From NCBI GenBank assembly GCA_017983755.1, contig JAGOAU010000002.1, positions 124,001 to 188,000 of the forward strand: a stretch of 64,000 nucleotides of DNA. Reading direction: 5' to 3'. Below the pieces are notes generated by a model that was not told where the DNA came from, ran no database searches, and saw only the letters and a program-made list of their open reading frames with translations. Made by a program: the position numbers and the translations under genes. Origin of the DNA: Azonexus sp. (GTDB lineage Bacteria; Pseudomonadota; Gammaproteobacteria; Burkholderiales; Rhodocyclaceae). This document shows, piece by piece, positions 16,612 through 25,082 of this stretch (positions are counted from its first letter, which is position 1; each line of letters starts with the position of its first letter).

Positions 16612-17188
16612 AGTCTGCCCCTGCTTGTTTGCTCTGCTTGTTTTGAAAATTCTCCGCCTGCGATGGCATCATCATGCCGGTATTCACCTGCTGCGGTCCG
16701 TTGCTGATATTGGCTTGCCGGGCATAGATAATCGGAGGATTCTTGATCGTCGCCAGGGTTTCCAGAGTGGCCCGGCATTGGCTCTGCGCCCGTAGCGCCA
16801 TCCGCATGTTCGCTTCAAAACCGGCTAAATGATCGCAACCGATGCCGCGTTCAGTGAGACGTGCGAACAGGCTTTGCAGTGCGGTGGCCTGGTTGATCAG
16901 CATGGCCTCGGCTTGTTTCATGTCACCGCAATTCACCAACGCCGATTGCTCGCGCAATTGTTCCAGCAAGGCCGGGGTGTCGATCTGCACGCCTAGTCCT
17001 TTCGCCTCGACCGCATTGATGGCGCGGAACGCGGCCAGTTCGGGCGATGTCACTAGCGCCGCGTGCTTGCCGGCCATCACCTCCTCGCTGTCACCATTGA
17101 TGCAGACTAGCGGTATGGCCTTGCGGGGATAGGTCACCTTGTCCAGGCCGGTGGCGATTGCCGGGTTCTTCGATTTGCTTGCCATCAT
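16568..17188 (-). CDS. Hypothetical island/phage protein, 206 residues
   Basis: A helical protein (AEAMLINQATALQSLFARLTERG) with a conserved-looking segment before a disordered C-terminus (YARQANISNGPQQVNTGMMMPSQAENFQ). The ANISNGPQQVN signature occurs in uncharacterised proteins of mobile elements, usually near STGPKxAEGKA proteins, as here. The start overlaps the upstream stop by 4 bases; the second Met (17185) is equally possible. Confidence 0.6.
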   Translation of the reverse strand: MMASKSKNPAIATGLDKVTYPRKAIPLVCINGDSEEVMAGKHAALVTSPELAAFRAINAVEAKGLGVQIDTPALLEQLREQSALVNCGDMKQAEAMLINQATALQSLFARLTERGIGCDHLAGFEANMRMALRAQSQCRATLETLATIKNPPIIYARQANISNGPQQVNTGMMMPSQAENFQNKQSKQAGADYELLPDTRASQANG

Positions 17189-17925
17189 TTACCTCCTCGA
17201 TTGCTATTGCCCACGATGGCTTGCCCGCCATCCCTTACGGTCACCACCTGCACTGTGATCGTTTGTTCGCCATGACTTTGCTTCTCTTGCATCCTGAGCA
17301 TTCCCCGTTGATAGGTGTCCATCATCCGACACGCGGCATTGAGTAGGGCGGTCTTGTCCGTGACTCCCTGTGCGAATGTGGCCTTGTCGATCAGCGTTAA
17401 TGCAGTCTTGTGGGCGATCGCCAGTTGGTGTGCGGCCATCCTTTCCAGACTGTTGCTGGCCTGGATGCTGTCCGCCGCATCCAGCGCCATCGCCGCGCAG
17501 TTCAGACCCAGGCGCTCCAGCAGTTCGAGCCGGTGGGCGGATGCGTCAAGGGTGGCCATGTCCGGCACGGTCAGGGTGTTGGACAATGCGCTTCGTGTTG
17601 GCGGCACCGCTTCGCCCATTGCCATTGCTGGCGCGGTGTCAGAACGAAACAGTGTCGCTGCTTTCGCGGCGTAGTCTGCGGCGCCTTGCTCATGGCTTTG
17701 TGTATCTTGGCCCCATTCGCGCAGTTGGTTCGCTGTGGCCTGCTCGGTCATAGCGATCCTGAGTGCGCGTGCTGCCCTGGTAGCCGTATCCCGGCCGGCA
17801 CGACCTTGGTCAAGACACTTCGCGCAGACAAATCCGTCCTCGCAGGGATGGATCTGTCCTTCTGTCGCGCCGCATAGCGAACACTCGCGGAGAAGGAAGG
17901 TGGAGGATGACCTGCTCTTTCTCAT
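17185..17925 (-). CDS. Hypothetical protein with N-terminal zinc-ribbon-like motif
   Basis: 246 residues. The N-terminus has two Cys pairs, CSLC (16-19) and CAKC (34-37), separated by HPCEDGFV, typical of a small zinc ribbon. The rest is helical and Ala-rich with no catalytic motif. Part of a tightly overlapping minus-strand operon, with 4-base overlaps at both ends. Confidence 0.6.
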   Translation of the reverse strand: MRKSRSSSTFLLRECSLCGATEGQIHPCEDGFVCAKCLDQGRAGRDTATRAARALRIAMTEQATANQLREWGQDTQSHEQGAADYAAKAATLFRSDTAPAMAMGEAVPPTRSALSNTLTVPDMATLDASAHRLELLERLGLNCAAMALDAADSIQASNSLERMAAHQLAIAHKTALTLIDKATFAQGVTDKTALLNAACRMMDTYQRGMLRMQEKQSHGEQTITVQVVTVRDGGQAIVGNSNRGGK

Positions 17926-18653
17926 CGTGGGCCATTGCTTTCGACGATTCCCGGCCAGCGCTCCGTGCCGGTTCGTTGATCTAAATCATTCGCCAATGGC
18001 GCATAGCCCGCGCATCGCAACAGCCGCGCCGGGTCGGGTCGATAGCCTCGATTCGCCACCACCAGCGCCCCACGTTCCGGCTTGGCAACGGTGCAAGCCC
18101 GCCCCCGCAGGTTGAGGCATAGCGAACAGGTGCGCCGGTCATCGCCGAACGGGTCAGGCTTCGGCAGTTCAGCCGCCGCTCGCCTAGCGAAGTAATCCCG
18201 CGCATCCGCATCCCGCTGGCACTGGCCTATCACTTCGGCAATGGTCGCCGGGTCGGTTTCCTCGATCAGCGCCAGCCATGCGCGGATTGCCGTTTCCTCG
18301 CTAGCGGCCAGGGGTGCCGATGGTTGCCGGATGGTCGGTGTAAAGGGTTCCGCCGCTACCCCGTCCGGGTACCGTTCCAGCACCTCCACATGAGTCACCT
18401 CGGGACAGCAGGCCACTTCCAACGGGTCGCGGTCGATGAAGTGCACCAGCCACCAGCGGGAAGCGTTCGCCGTCTCGCCCGCACCTTCCTTTGCCGGGGA
18501 TGCGTTTTTCTCCTCCTTGGGGATTGCTACTGCTACAGTTGCTATTCTTGCTACTGTTGCCGCTCCCCCCTTGTGTTGAGTAGCAGAAATAGCAGGAATA
18601 GCAGTAGCAAGGTTCCCGGTGCCACGTTTCCGAATCAGGGCGGATAGGGTCAA
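17922..18653 (-). CDS. Hypothetical island protein, 243 residues
   Basis: A low-complexity Ala/Thr-rich N-terminus (GGAATVARIATVAVAIPKE), a central globular part (WWLVHFIDRDPLEVACCPEVTHVEVLERYPDG) and a Cys-bearing C-terminus (RTCSLCLNLRGRACTVAKPERG). The last part resembles C-terminal segments of plasmid or island proteins encoded beside DUF3987 helicase-like genes. Function unknown. Confidence 0.55.
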   Translation of the reverse strand: MTLSALIRKRGTGNLATAIPAISATQHKGGAATVARIATVAVAIPKEEKNASPAKEGAGETANASRWWLVHFIDRDPLEVACCPEVTHVEVLERYPDGVAAEPFTPTIRQPSAPLAASEETAIRAWLALIEETDPATIAEVIGQCQRDADARDYFARRAAAELPKPDPFGDDRRTCSLCLNLRGRACTVAKPERGALVVANRGYRPDPARLLRCAGYAPLANDLDQRTGTERWPGIVESNGPR

Positions 18654-20275
18654 GGTGTCACCCCCACCAGTGCCGGGTTAAGGTGAATCGTCAGCCGCTT
18701 TCCATCCTTTTCCAGCCGCAGGCGGTCAAGCTCGGCAAGTTCGCGGATCGCTGCATCAAGCCGCGCCCCGTCCCGCAATGGCCCATGCTGGCGAACGTAA
18801 TTTTTCCCTACCATGTGCGTCCGCGCTTGCCTGCAATGCTCGATCAGCCAACTATCCAGCCGTGCCGCGTCCGCCAGTTCCGCCGGTAGCGCAAGCTCAC
18901 CAAAGAAGCGCCGGGCTTCGTTCAAGTGCCATGCCGTGATTCGGCTTGCCCCCTCGAAAGCCTCCGCGCCGATTGCTCCGCCCGCACCATCGAACATCTG
19001 GAACAGTGTCGCCAGGCGTGCCGCGTTGTCGGCGGATTTGCTCGCTACGTCTCGCACGTCGTAAAGCTCGCCGCCGCTGGCTAGTTCGCCCTCGATTGCG
19101 TCGTGATATTCCACCCATGCCGCTTTGGCTTCCGGGGTCAGGGGCAGCAGGGGCGGGGTCAGTGCGCCATCGTCATCAATAGGGGCGGGTAGTTCCAGAA
19201 TCGCGGCAATGCGCTGATGGAATGCGGCAAGGTGCGGCCAGTTCGCGGGGGCTTCGGTGAATGGCCGTTGTCCTTGGGTTGATTCAGGCCACGCCACAAG
19301 GAACCGGGCAAGAAAGCCCGTACCACGCGCCAGCGCCCCGGATCGGGTGAAGAATTCGCGCAAGGTTGGTTCCTGAACCTGCAAGGCCACGGTCAGCCGC
19401 GCACCGCGCACGGTGAATGATTCGGTTGATCGCCGGTCAATGGTCAGGCTTGTTCCATCCCATAGCTGATTTAGCAGGCCCAGATTCCGCATGACTGAAT
19501 CCTTGCCCATGCCGTGCGAACCGAAAACAATCCCGGCCTCGGCAGATACCACGCCGCCCGACGGCCATTGCTTCGCCAGTCCATAGGCCAGCGCCTCGGG
19601 GGTCGCATCGGCATAGAGCAGGCGGGCGGTTTTTGGCGGTTCCGGCTTGTCGTGTTCCAGATCGCGCAAGGTTGATTCCATGCCCACCGTCGGTTTGTTG
19701 TCCTTGGCAAGCTGGCGGATTTTTTCCTTTACGCCGCCGCGCTTGGCTTCCCATGCCTCGATTGCTGCCCGATGATCTTTGAGGATCGGTTTCGCGGCCT
19801 CGGCTTGGGCTTCCTCATAGTCGCGGATCGGCTTAGTAAAGAAGCCGTCACAGGTTGATTTCCGCTCGCCAGAATCGGCAATGGTCAGCAGGAACAGGCC
19901 GACAGGCCCGTGCAGCTTTTCTGCCCGCTTTGCATCAGCATAGGCCTGGATCGCCAGCGATAGCGCCGCCAGTGCTGACGAGGCCACCATCGGGACAGGT
20001 GCCTTGACAAAGCCCGCGACCTCTTCCACCGCCGCCCGAATGGGCAGGGGTAGCGCGTCAAGCGGATAGGGTTCCGGTTCCACCTTGACGGCCAGCGGTT
20101 GCGGAACAGGCCAGTCGTTGCCTTCACAATCGCCTGCTGGTGCGTTTTCCTCTCCGGGTTGATGCTTCTCCCTTTCCGGCACGCTTGCGTTCGCTATGGC
20201 GCATCCGATCTGCATTTCTTCTGCCATGCTGTCGAGAAACGACTGACCCCGTTTAACTGCCGCGAAATCAGACAT
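18650..20275 (-). CDS. DUF3987 (YfjI-like) protein, probable replication ATPase
   Basis: 541 residues. The DUF3987 core includes PYPLDALPLPIRAAVEEV near residue 70, a degenerate P-loop (SGERKSTCD), the LYADATPEAL segment and a C-terminal domain. DUF3987 proteins are encoded next to CHC2-primase genes in mobile elements and are thought to act in element replication. Here the gene overlaps the CHC2 gene by 8 bases, which supports that role. Confidence 0.85.
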   Translation of the reverse strand: MSDFAAVKRGQSFLDSMAEEMQIGCAIANASVPEREKHQPGEENAPAGDCEGNDWPVPQPLAVKVEPEPYPLDALPLPIRAAVEEVAGFVKAPVPMVASSALAALSLAIQAYADAKRAEKLHGPVGLFLLTIADSGERKSTCDGFFTKPIRDYEEAQAEAAKPILKDHRAAIEAWEAKRGGVKEKIRQLAKDNKPTVGMESTLRDLEHDKPEPPKTARLLYADATPEALAYGLAKQWPSGGVVSAEAGIVFGSHGMGKDSVMRNLGLLNQLWDGTSLTIDRRSTESFTVRGARLTVALQVQEPTLREFFTRSGALARGTGFLARFLVAWPESTQGQRPFTEAPANWPHLAAFHQRIAAILELPAPIDDDGALTPPLLPLTPEAKAAWVEYHDAIEGELASGGELYDVRDVASKSADNAARLATLFQMFDGAGGAIGAEAFEGASRITAWHLNEARRFFGELALPAELADAARLDSWLIEHCRQARTHMVGKNYVRQHGPLRDGARLDAAIRELAELDRLRLEKDGKRLTIHLNPALVGVTP

Positions 20276-20708
20276 GACGCGAATCCTTCATTTGTGGCAT
20301 GACGGCACTTAGGGCCGACTGGATGCGCGCAGCCGCCATGGTCAGACGGTCGCGGTCGACTTGGGTGAACGGGTGCCCCGCCAGCAAGGCGGATGCCGCA
20401 GCAGAAACCACCAACGCTTCAAACGCGATACCGCGTAGCGCATCCATTGCGGGGAAGGGTCGGCGCTCGGGCTTGCCGTAACTCTCATGGGGCGGGAACA
20501 AGTCGGAAATTTCCATGCCAATGGCCGCGATCACCTCATGGACTGAGCAGCCGGCAAAACAGTGGATCAGTACTTTTCCGTCATCGGTTTCGCGGATCGT
20601 CAGTGATGGCCCTTTGTCATCGTGGGCGGGGCATCGCGCCTGATAGGTGCCAATGCCGGTCGGACGTACTTTGTCGAGGCGGGAAAGCAGACGGTCGACA
20701 TGGCTCAT
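20268..20708 (-). CDS. CHC2 zinc-finger primase-like protein
   Basis: 146 residues from ATG 20708, which has GGGAGG upstream; a longer frame to 20822 overlaps the previous gene. The CHC2 zinc site is visible as CPAHDDKGPS followed by CFAGC, as in the N-terminus of DnaG-type primases. There is no TOPRIM domain, so it is either a short accessory primase subunit or a DNA-binding module working with the DUF3987 protein. Confidence 0.85.
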   Translation of the reverse strand: MSHVDRLLSRLDKVRPTGIGTYQARCPAHDDKGPSLTIRETDDGKVLIHCFAGCSVHEVIAAIGMEISDLFPPHESYGKPERRPFPAMDALRGIAFEALVVSAAASALLAGHPFTQVDRDRLTMAAARIQSALSAVMPQMKDSRHV

Positions 20709-20926
20709 GGCTGAACCTCCCAGAATCTCGGCGCAGGCCATTCGGGAGGCACATGTTTCGCTGCCAACACGAACGACAGCGCCGGTTGATGTTGGCGAAT
20801 CAGATTGAGAGCCTGATTGCATTGCCCGGCAACCTGCGGTGCGGTACGATGCGAGTGTTGAATTTGTGATGTGCCGACTTTGCCGGGTGCCCGCCCGGCA
20901 TCGTCATTTTCCGGTGCGGCGTTCAC
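20705..20926 (-). CDS. Hypothetical protein, 73 residues
   Basis: The stop overlaps the CHC2 start (ATGA) and the start overlaps the preceding gene, so translational coupling supports it. The C-terminal half (LIRQHQPALSFVLAAKHVPPEWPAPRFWEV) looks conserved; the N-terminus is disordered. No function known. Confidence 0.5.
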   Translation of the reverse strand: MNAAPENDDAGRAPGKVGTSQIQHSHRTAPQVAGQCNQALNLIRQHQPALSFVLAAKHVPPEWPAPRFWEVQP

Positions 20927-21147
20927 TTCGCCACCTCACCGGAAGCCAAGCGTTCAACTTCGGCAGCGTCCCAAAGCAGGCGGCCATTCGGCAGCTTGAC
21001 CGGAACCATGCCTAGCCAGTGCCCAAGGCGGCACAGCGATGCGCGCGGCGTTTGCGGCGCTGCACGAAGGCGGGCGGCAGCTTCTCCTGTGGAATACTTA
21101 AAGTTGGTCTTGGCGGTGGGTGCAGTGGTGTAAAGGGCTTTCATCAA
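20923..21147 (-). CDS. AlpA/excisionase-like small DNA-binding protein
   Basis: 74 residues; Met at 21144 is an alternative start. The pattern STGEAAARL...LGHWLGMVPVKLPNGRLLWDAAEVERLASG matches a MerR-like winged helix of the AlpA/Xis type. As first gene of the replication-like operon it could activate that operon or assist excision. Assignment by fold only. Confidence 0.65.
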   Translation of the reverse strand: MMKALYTTAPTAKTNFKYSTGEAAARLRAAPQTPRASLCRLGHWLGMVPVKLPNGRLLWDAAEVERLASGEVAK

Positions 21148-21327
21148 CGATTCTCCTTGACGCCGATTCGGCGATACGGAGAACGTTGGCGGCTTGCCGA
21201 AATAGCCTCAACGTCCCCGCATCCACCGGTCGGCGAAATTGGTTCGGCGTTGATAGATTGGCATGGCCCAGCGTCTTTTTACATGGAGAATTGTTGAGCT
21301 TACGTAATAAAATCAGTACGTTGTACC

Positions 21328-22497
21328 TTACCTGTGTCTTGCTTGCACCTTGTTTGTAGTTGTGTTGATTTTCAAGTAACGCAACAGGGAGCGCCCGAGA
21401 CTCTTTTTGAGGATTTTTTCCTCATCTTTTGTCGTTGCCGATTCATTGCCTGCGGTTTTGAAGAGCGATGAATCCATCCCAGCGTTCTGACGGATGTACA
21501 ACCAAATGCATTCAATGGTCATGCTAGGAACCTTGGTTTCGAGGTCTCTGAGCAGCGCGATGTTGCGCGTGTCTCGGCGCTTTGGCTGTGGTATCTCGAC
21601 ACATTCTGGAGCCTCAGACGAGGTATTCTGCTCGCCGTCTGTCTGCTCAGCAATCTCTGGCGTTCCAGAAATGGCGTTCTGCTCGCTGTCTTTCTGCACC
21701 AGCCGCGCACGCGCTTCAACTACCGCCCTAAAGTTGTCAGGAACGTCAAAATCTCTCGACACGTCGCCATCTACAAACTTTAGAAGTTGACTCGGGGTGC
21801 AGGGGAATTTCAGCGGCGGACGATACGAATGCTCAAGAAGGATGTGGCGCTCTTCTTGGGTGAGACCATGCAAATCGCGGTTGCTGTATTTTTCCGGAAA
21901 CACACCGTCTTGATTCACGGCATATGAGCCACCTTCGCAGATTCCGACGCCGGTCAGTTCTTCCCAGTGATGAACCCGCAACTCTGGCAGTGTGGCTAGT
22001 TCGTTGCAGCGTTCAATTTGTGCGTTTGGTTTGGGGGCGACAAAACCCTCATGTAGCTCCTCTATCATTTCGCCGGGTAAGTCCGGGCTAGTGTTGAGTT
22101 TAATTGCATCTCGGCATTCCCCGTCATGGCTCCCCGGTGGGAATATCCAGTCAACAAAACTCCGCAACTCGTCCAGAAAAACAAATACGCCAGCAGGCAG
22201 TCGGCTGGTGGATTCGCGCAACGGCTCATCGGTTTCGGGCTGGAAGTTGGACTCCGGGGCGATAGCATTGAGATATTCGATAGAGACAGGCTGGGCGCCG
22301 TTCTCGCCGATGCGGTACAGGCGCAGTGGCGGAATGCCGGGGACTGCGTCCTCTGCACGGCAGGCAGTGTGTGCGGCCAGTATCAACAGCGAGGGCGGTA
22401 AAGTTACCTTGCATGTTGATCGTTCGTGCGCTGCAACCCAGGGAATCGAGCGAACCGGCAATGCCTCGCGGCCGTCAGTCGTGAATGTCAATTTCAT
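21328..22497 (-). CDS. Hypothetical island protein, 389 residues
   Basis: Start chosen at ATG 22497 (MKLTFTTDGREALPVRSIPW), where the conserved-looking N-terminus begins; a 14-codon extension exists. A middle segment (VFVFLDELRSFVDWIFPPGS) and a long acidic linker precede a helical C-terminus (KKSLGRSLLRYLKI). I have seen this N-terminus in proteins of integrative elements but know no function. It stands alone between the replication operon and the toxin-antitoxin pair. Confidence 0.6.
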   Translation of the reverse strand: MKLTFTTDGREALPVRSIPWVAAHERSTCKVTLPPSLLILAAHTACRAEDAVPGIPPLRLYRIGENGAQPVSIEYLNAIAPESNFQPETDEPLRESTSRLPAGVFVFLDELRSFVDWIFPPGSHDGECRDAIKLNTSPDLPGEMIEELHEGFVAPKPNAQIERCNELATLPELRVHHWEELTGVGICEGGSYAVNQDGVFPEKYSNRDLHGLTQEERHILLEHSYRPPLKFPCTPSQLLKFVDGDVSRDFDVPDNFRAVVEARARLVQKDSEQNAISGTPEIAEQTDGEQNTSSEAPECVEIPQPKRRDTRNIALLRDLETKVPSMTIECIWLYIRQNAGMDSSLFKTAGNESATTKDEEKILKKSLGRSLLRYLKINTTTNKVQARHR

Positions 22498-22592
22498 TTT
22501 TGCCAACCTCTGGCTACTCCCTTTGGGGCCGCTCTCCAAGCGGTGAAGGATTCCCGCGTTCGTCTGGTCAGACTAGGGGGCGGCGTTGCTCT

Positions 22593-22913
22593 TTAAGCGG
22601 CCAGCGCCTCCTGGTGCGCTGCCTTCTTGCTGGCCTTCGGTTTCTTGATGGTGACAGAGGGGGCAAGCCCTGCCGTCGCTGCCATATCAATCAGGGTGTC
22701 GAGAGAGAACAAATTGATTCGCCCGCGCATCAGGTCGGAAACTCGCGGCTGCGTCACGCCGAACAATCCGGCAGCGGTTGCCTGCGTTAGCCCTTCGGTC
22801 TTGAGCCACTTCTGCAATGCCATCATCAATTCAGAGCGAACTCGCATGCTCGCCGCTTGCTGCGGCGTGTCCTCAATTGCATCCCAGACGCTGTTAAATC
22901 GCTTCTCGCTCAT
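22593..22913 (-). CDS. XRE-family antitoxin of a HigBA/Gp49-type module
   Basis: 106 residues with a clear helix-turn-helix (GLTQATAAGLFGVTQPRVSDLMRGRINLFSL split over residues about 41-71) and a basic tail. The start overlaps the toxin stop by 4 bases, with the toxin first, as in higBA-type operons. It binds its own promoter and neutralises the partner toxin in known relatives. Its place next to the integrase suggests island maintenance. Confidence 0.85.
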   Translation of the reverse strand: MSEKRFNSVWDAIEDTPQQAASMRVRSELMMALQKWLKTEGLTQATAAGLFGVTQPRVSDLMRGRINLFSLDTLIDMAATAGLAPSVTIKKPKASKKAAHQEALAA

Positions 22914-23236
22914 TTCTGTGCCTCCGTTAATTCCTTGAATCGCTTACGTGCCAGCCGAATATCGCGCTCGCTTGTTTGCTGTGTTTTCTTCTGGAAACAA
23001 TGCAGCACATAGACAGCATCGGCCAGCTTTGCCAGATAGATAACCCGAAACGCCCCGGCCTCGTCCCGGATACGGATTTCCTTGACCCCGCCCCCGATAG
23101 TCGTCATGGGCTTCCAGTTATCGGGTTCTTCGCCATGCTGAACCTTGTCTATCTGGTAGCCAGCTTCACGCTTGGCACCTTCTGGAAAAGCTCGCAAGGC
23201 ATCTATCGAGTCACCGCAAAACTCAATTGGCTTCAT
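22910..23236 (-). CDS. RelE-superfamily toxin, phage Gp49-like (HigB type)
   Basis: 108 residues: KPIEFCGDSIDALRAFPEGAKREAG near the N-terminus, GGGVKEIRIRDEAGAFRVIYLAKLADAVYVLHCFQKKTQQT in the core (not quoted whole), and a final helix. This is the Gp49-like fold of RelE-type mRNA interferases. It is the first gene of the toxin-antitoxin operon. Confidence 0.88.
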   Translation of the reverse strand: MKPIEFCGDSIDALRAFPEGAKREAGYQIDKVQHGEEPDNWKPMTTIGGGVKEIRIRDEAGAFRVIYLAKLADAVYVLHCFQKKTQQTSERDIRLARKRFKELTEAQK

Positions 23237-23266
23237 GGTCTGATTATATAAATAATTGTATAAACA

Positions 23267-24625
23267 TCAAGCATTGATTACCCGCAATCCTGGCTTTGCT
23301 TCTTCGCTCGGTTGTTCAATTCCAGCCTGCTCCAATATCCAGCCTTCTATCTTGGTGTGCCACATGCGCAGCAGGTCGAGGGGACGAACGCGGTAATGCT
23401 TCTCGGCTGTGGCGCTTGGCTTGTGTCCCATGATTTGAGCGACGATGCCAGCAGGAACCTCTACCCATTCGGTCAGCGTGCCAAAAGAACGGCGCAGGCC
23501 ATGCAGAGAAAGCGCAGGCAGACCAGCGGCAGTCAGGACCTTGTTGTGCGCAATGCGTGGCTCTTGCAGCCGTCCAGATGCAGCAGTGGGGCTACTGAAT
23601 ACCCAAGGATTCGGAACCTCCTTGCCATTTGCCATCATCTTGCGGCGTGGCAATTGGGCCAGCAGGGATGAGACATAGGGTGTCAGCGGTATCGTGCGCT
23701 CACCATCCACCTTGTCTCGGATAGTTAAGCCCTTCCACTGGAAATCAACATCCTCCCATTTCAGCCATGCCAACTCTTCCCGGCGTGCGCCAGTTATCAG
23801 CAGGGTTTGCAGATAGGCGGCATGTACGGGGTTAGGTAGTTTCCGAACGTGTTCAAACCACAAGGGCAACTGTTCGCGCTGCATACAGTCATCCTTGGCG
23901 GCTTTCTTTGGTAACTCATCACGAACGCTTCGGGTAGCGCAGGCATCGGCATTTACCTGTTCTTGGTAATCCTTGTGGTCAGCGCACCAATTGATGAAGG
24001 CTCGCAACAGGCGATAGGCCAGTGCAGTATTGGTCGGGCGCTTGGCAACCTCGTCACGCATCCACTGCGAAACCAAGGCAGAATCAATTTCATTCAGTGG
24101 TCGACGGAGCAGCACATGCAATGCGCCGGGTTCGGTCTTGGCGCCCTCCCCCTTCTTCCTGCCTCTGGCCTTGGGCTTTCCACCAGCATCGGCAAAGCGT
24201 TGATGGTCAGCGTAAGTGCGCTCACCCCACTTGGGACGGCGAGACTCCAGATAGGCGCTCCATGCATCTAAGGCAGGCGCTTCTTCTCGCTCAGACCTTG
24301 CCCGCTTCGCCTCGGTGGCTGCAACGCGCTCCTTCTTCTCTTGGCGCGGGTCAATTCCCTTGTCTATTAACTTCTGGAGAGTTCGGGCTTCTTCTCTGGC
24401 CTTGTCGATACCCCATGACCGAACGTCGCCGATGGTGATACGCACATCCTGTCCAGATGCCTGCTTGCCTTGAAAGATGAATGCCTTGCTGCCTTCTGGA
24501 TTGCGCTGGCCGGGGGCGGTAGCACGAACAGCCAGGCCGGGAGTGTCAGAGTCCCAGAGGAACGCCTGCCCCTTGTCGGTGGCGAAGTCCCGAATACGTC
24601 CAGCAGTCAGATTGATGCGTGCCAT
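23267..24625 (-). CDS. int: Tyrosine recombinase/integrase of the island
   Basis: 452 residues. An N-terminal DUF4102-like arm-binding domain (1-95) and a core-binding domain precede a catalytic domain with Arg281 (ITGARREEL), probable Lys305, His375-x-x-Arg378 (HGLRRS), His401 (GHKPSA) and the Tyr411 nucleophile (KHYRV). All catalytic residues are present. It lies 180 bases inside the right attachment repeat and points inward, as usual for tRNA-targeting islands. Confidence 0.96.
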   Translation of the reverse strand: MARINLTAGRIRDFATDKGQAFLWDSDTPGLAVRATAPGQRNPEGSKAFIFQGKQASGQDVRITIGDVRSWGIDKAREEARTLQKLIDKGIDPRQEKKERVAATEAKRARSEREEAPALDAWSAYLESRRPKWGERTYADHQRFADAGGKPKARGRKKGEGAKTEPGALHVLLRRPLNEIDSALVSQWMRDEVAKRPTNTALAYRLLRAFINWCADHKDYQEQVNADACATRSVRDELPKKAAKDDCMQREQLPLWFEHVRKLPNPVHAAYLQTLLITGARREELAWLKWEDVDFQWKGLTIRDKVDGERTIPLTPYVSSLLAQLPRRKMMANGKEVPNPWVFSSPTAASGRLQEPRIAHNKVLTAAGLPALSLHGLRRSFGTLTEWVEVPAGIVAQIMGHKPSATAEKHYRVRPLDLLRMWHTKIEGWILEQAGIEQPSEEAKPGLRVINA

Positions 24626-24657
24626 TTTTCACCCCTTGGGGCTTACAAGGATTTCCA

Positions 24658-24675
24658 TGTAAGCACTTTGTAAGC
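24658..24675. repeat. Right copy of 18-bp repeat, probable integrase arm-type sites
   Basis: Identical to 805-822 (two TGTAAGC heptamers). An inverted copy (GCTTACA, 24641-24647) and a degenerate TGTAAGT near 24720 lie on either side. The cluster sits between int and the right repeat, where an arm-binding region and int autoregulation would be expected. Confidence 0.6.
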
Positions 24676-24805
24676 GAAATCATAGAATACGGCTCAACAT
24701 AAATCAACCTACGGATTTCATGTAAGTGACGTTTAACGCTGATTTTCATGGGAATTTTATAATTCTGCCGGCGCCTATCAACGCTGAAAATTGGCAAATC
24801 CTTCA

Positions 24806-24857
24806 GACTCTTAATCCGTAGGTCGACAGTTCGAATCTGTCGCGCCCCACCAGAATA
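24806..24857. repeat. attR: right copy of 52-bp repeat, tRNA-Lys 3' fragment
   Basis: Exact copy of 700-751: anticodon loop, variable region, T-arm, acceptor 3' strand, ACCA and AGAATA. No 5' tRNA half precedes it, so it is a non-functional remnant that marks the right island end. It is probably the original 3' end displaced by integration. Confidence 0.93.
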
Positions 24858-24869
24858 CTCAAGCACCTA

Positions 24870-24895
24870 GGCCAGTTCGCAGAACTGGCCTTTTT
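24870..24895 (+). terminator. Intrinsic terminator after attR
   Basis: A perfect 9-bp stem GGCCAGTTC/GAACTGGCC with a 3-base loop, then TTTTT. It sits 13 bases after the repeat, as the other hairpin does after the intact tRNA, so it is probably the terminator of the ancestral tRNA-Lys transcript. Confidence 0.85.
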
Positions 24896-25082
24896 GCTTT
24901 CTGCGCGACCGGCAGGCAAACGTGAGATATTTCCTTGCGCAGGCTTATTTTTTCTGTTCTGATGACGGACCGATATTTAGACCTGTCCAGTATTGTCTGA
25001 TACCTCGCCGGGATGGAATGTCGGATGCCGGGAATCACATTGAGCACACGGCACAGTGTGCGATGCAAGTTGTTGGAGGCAA

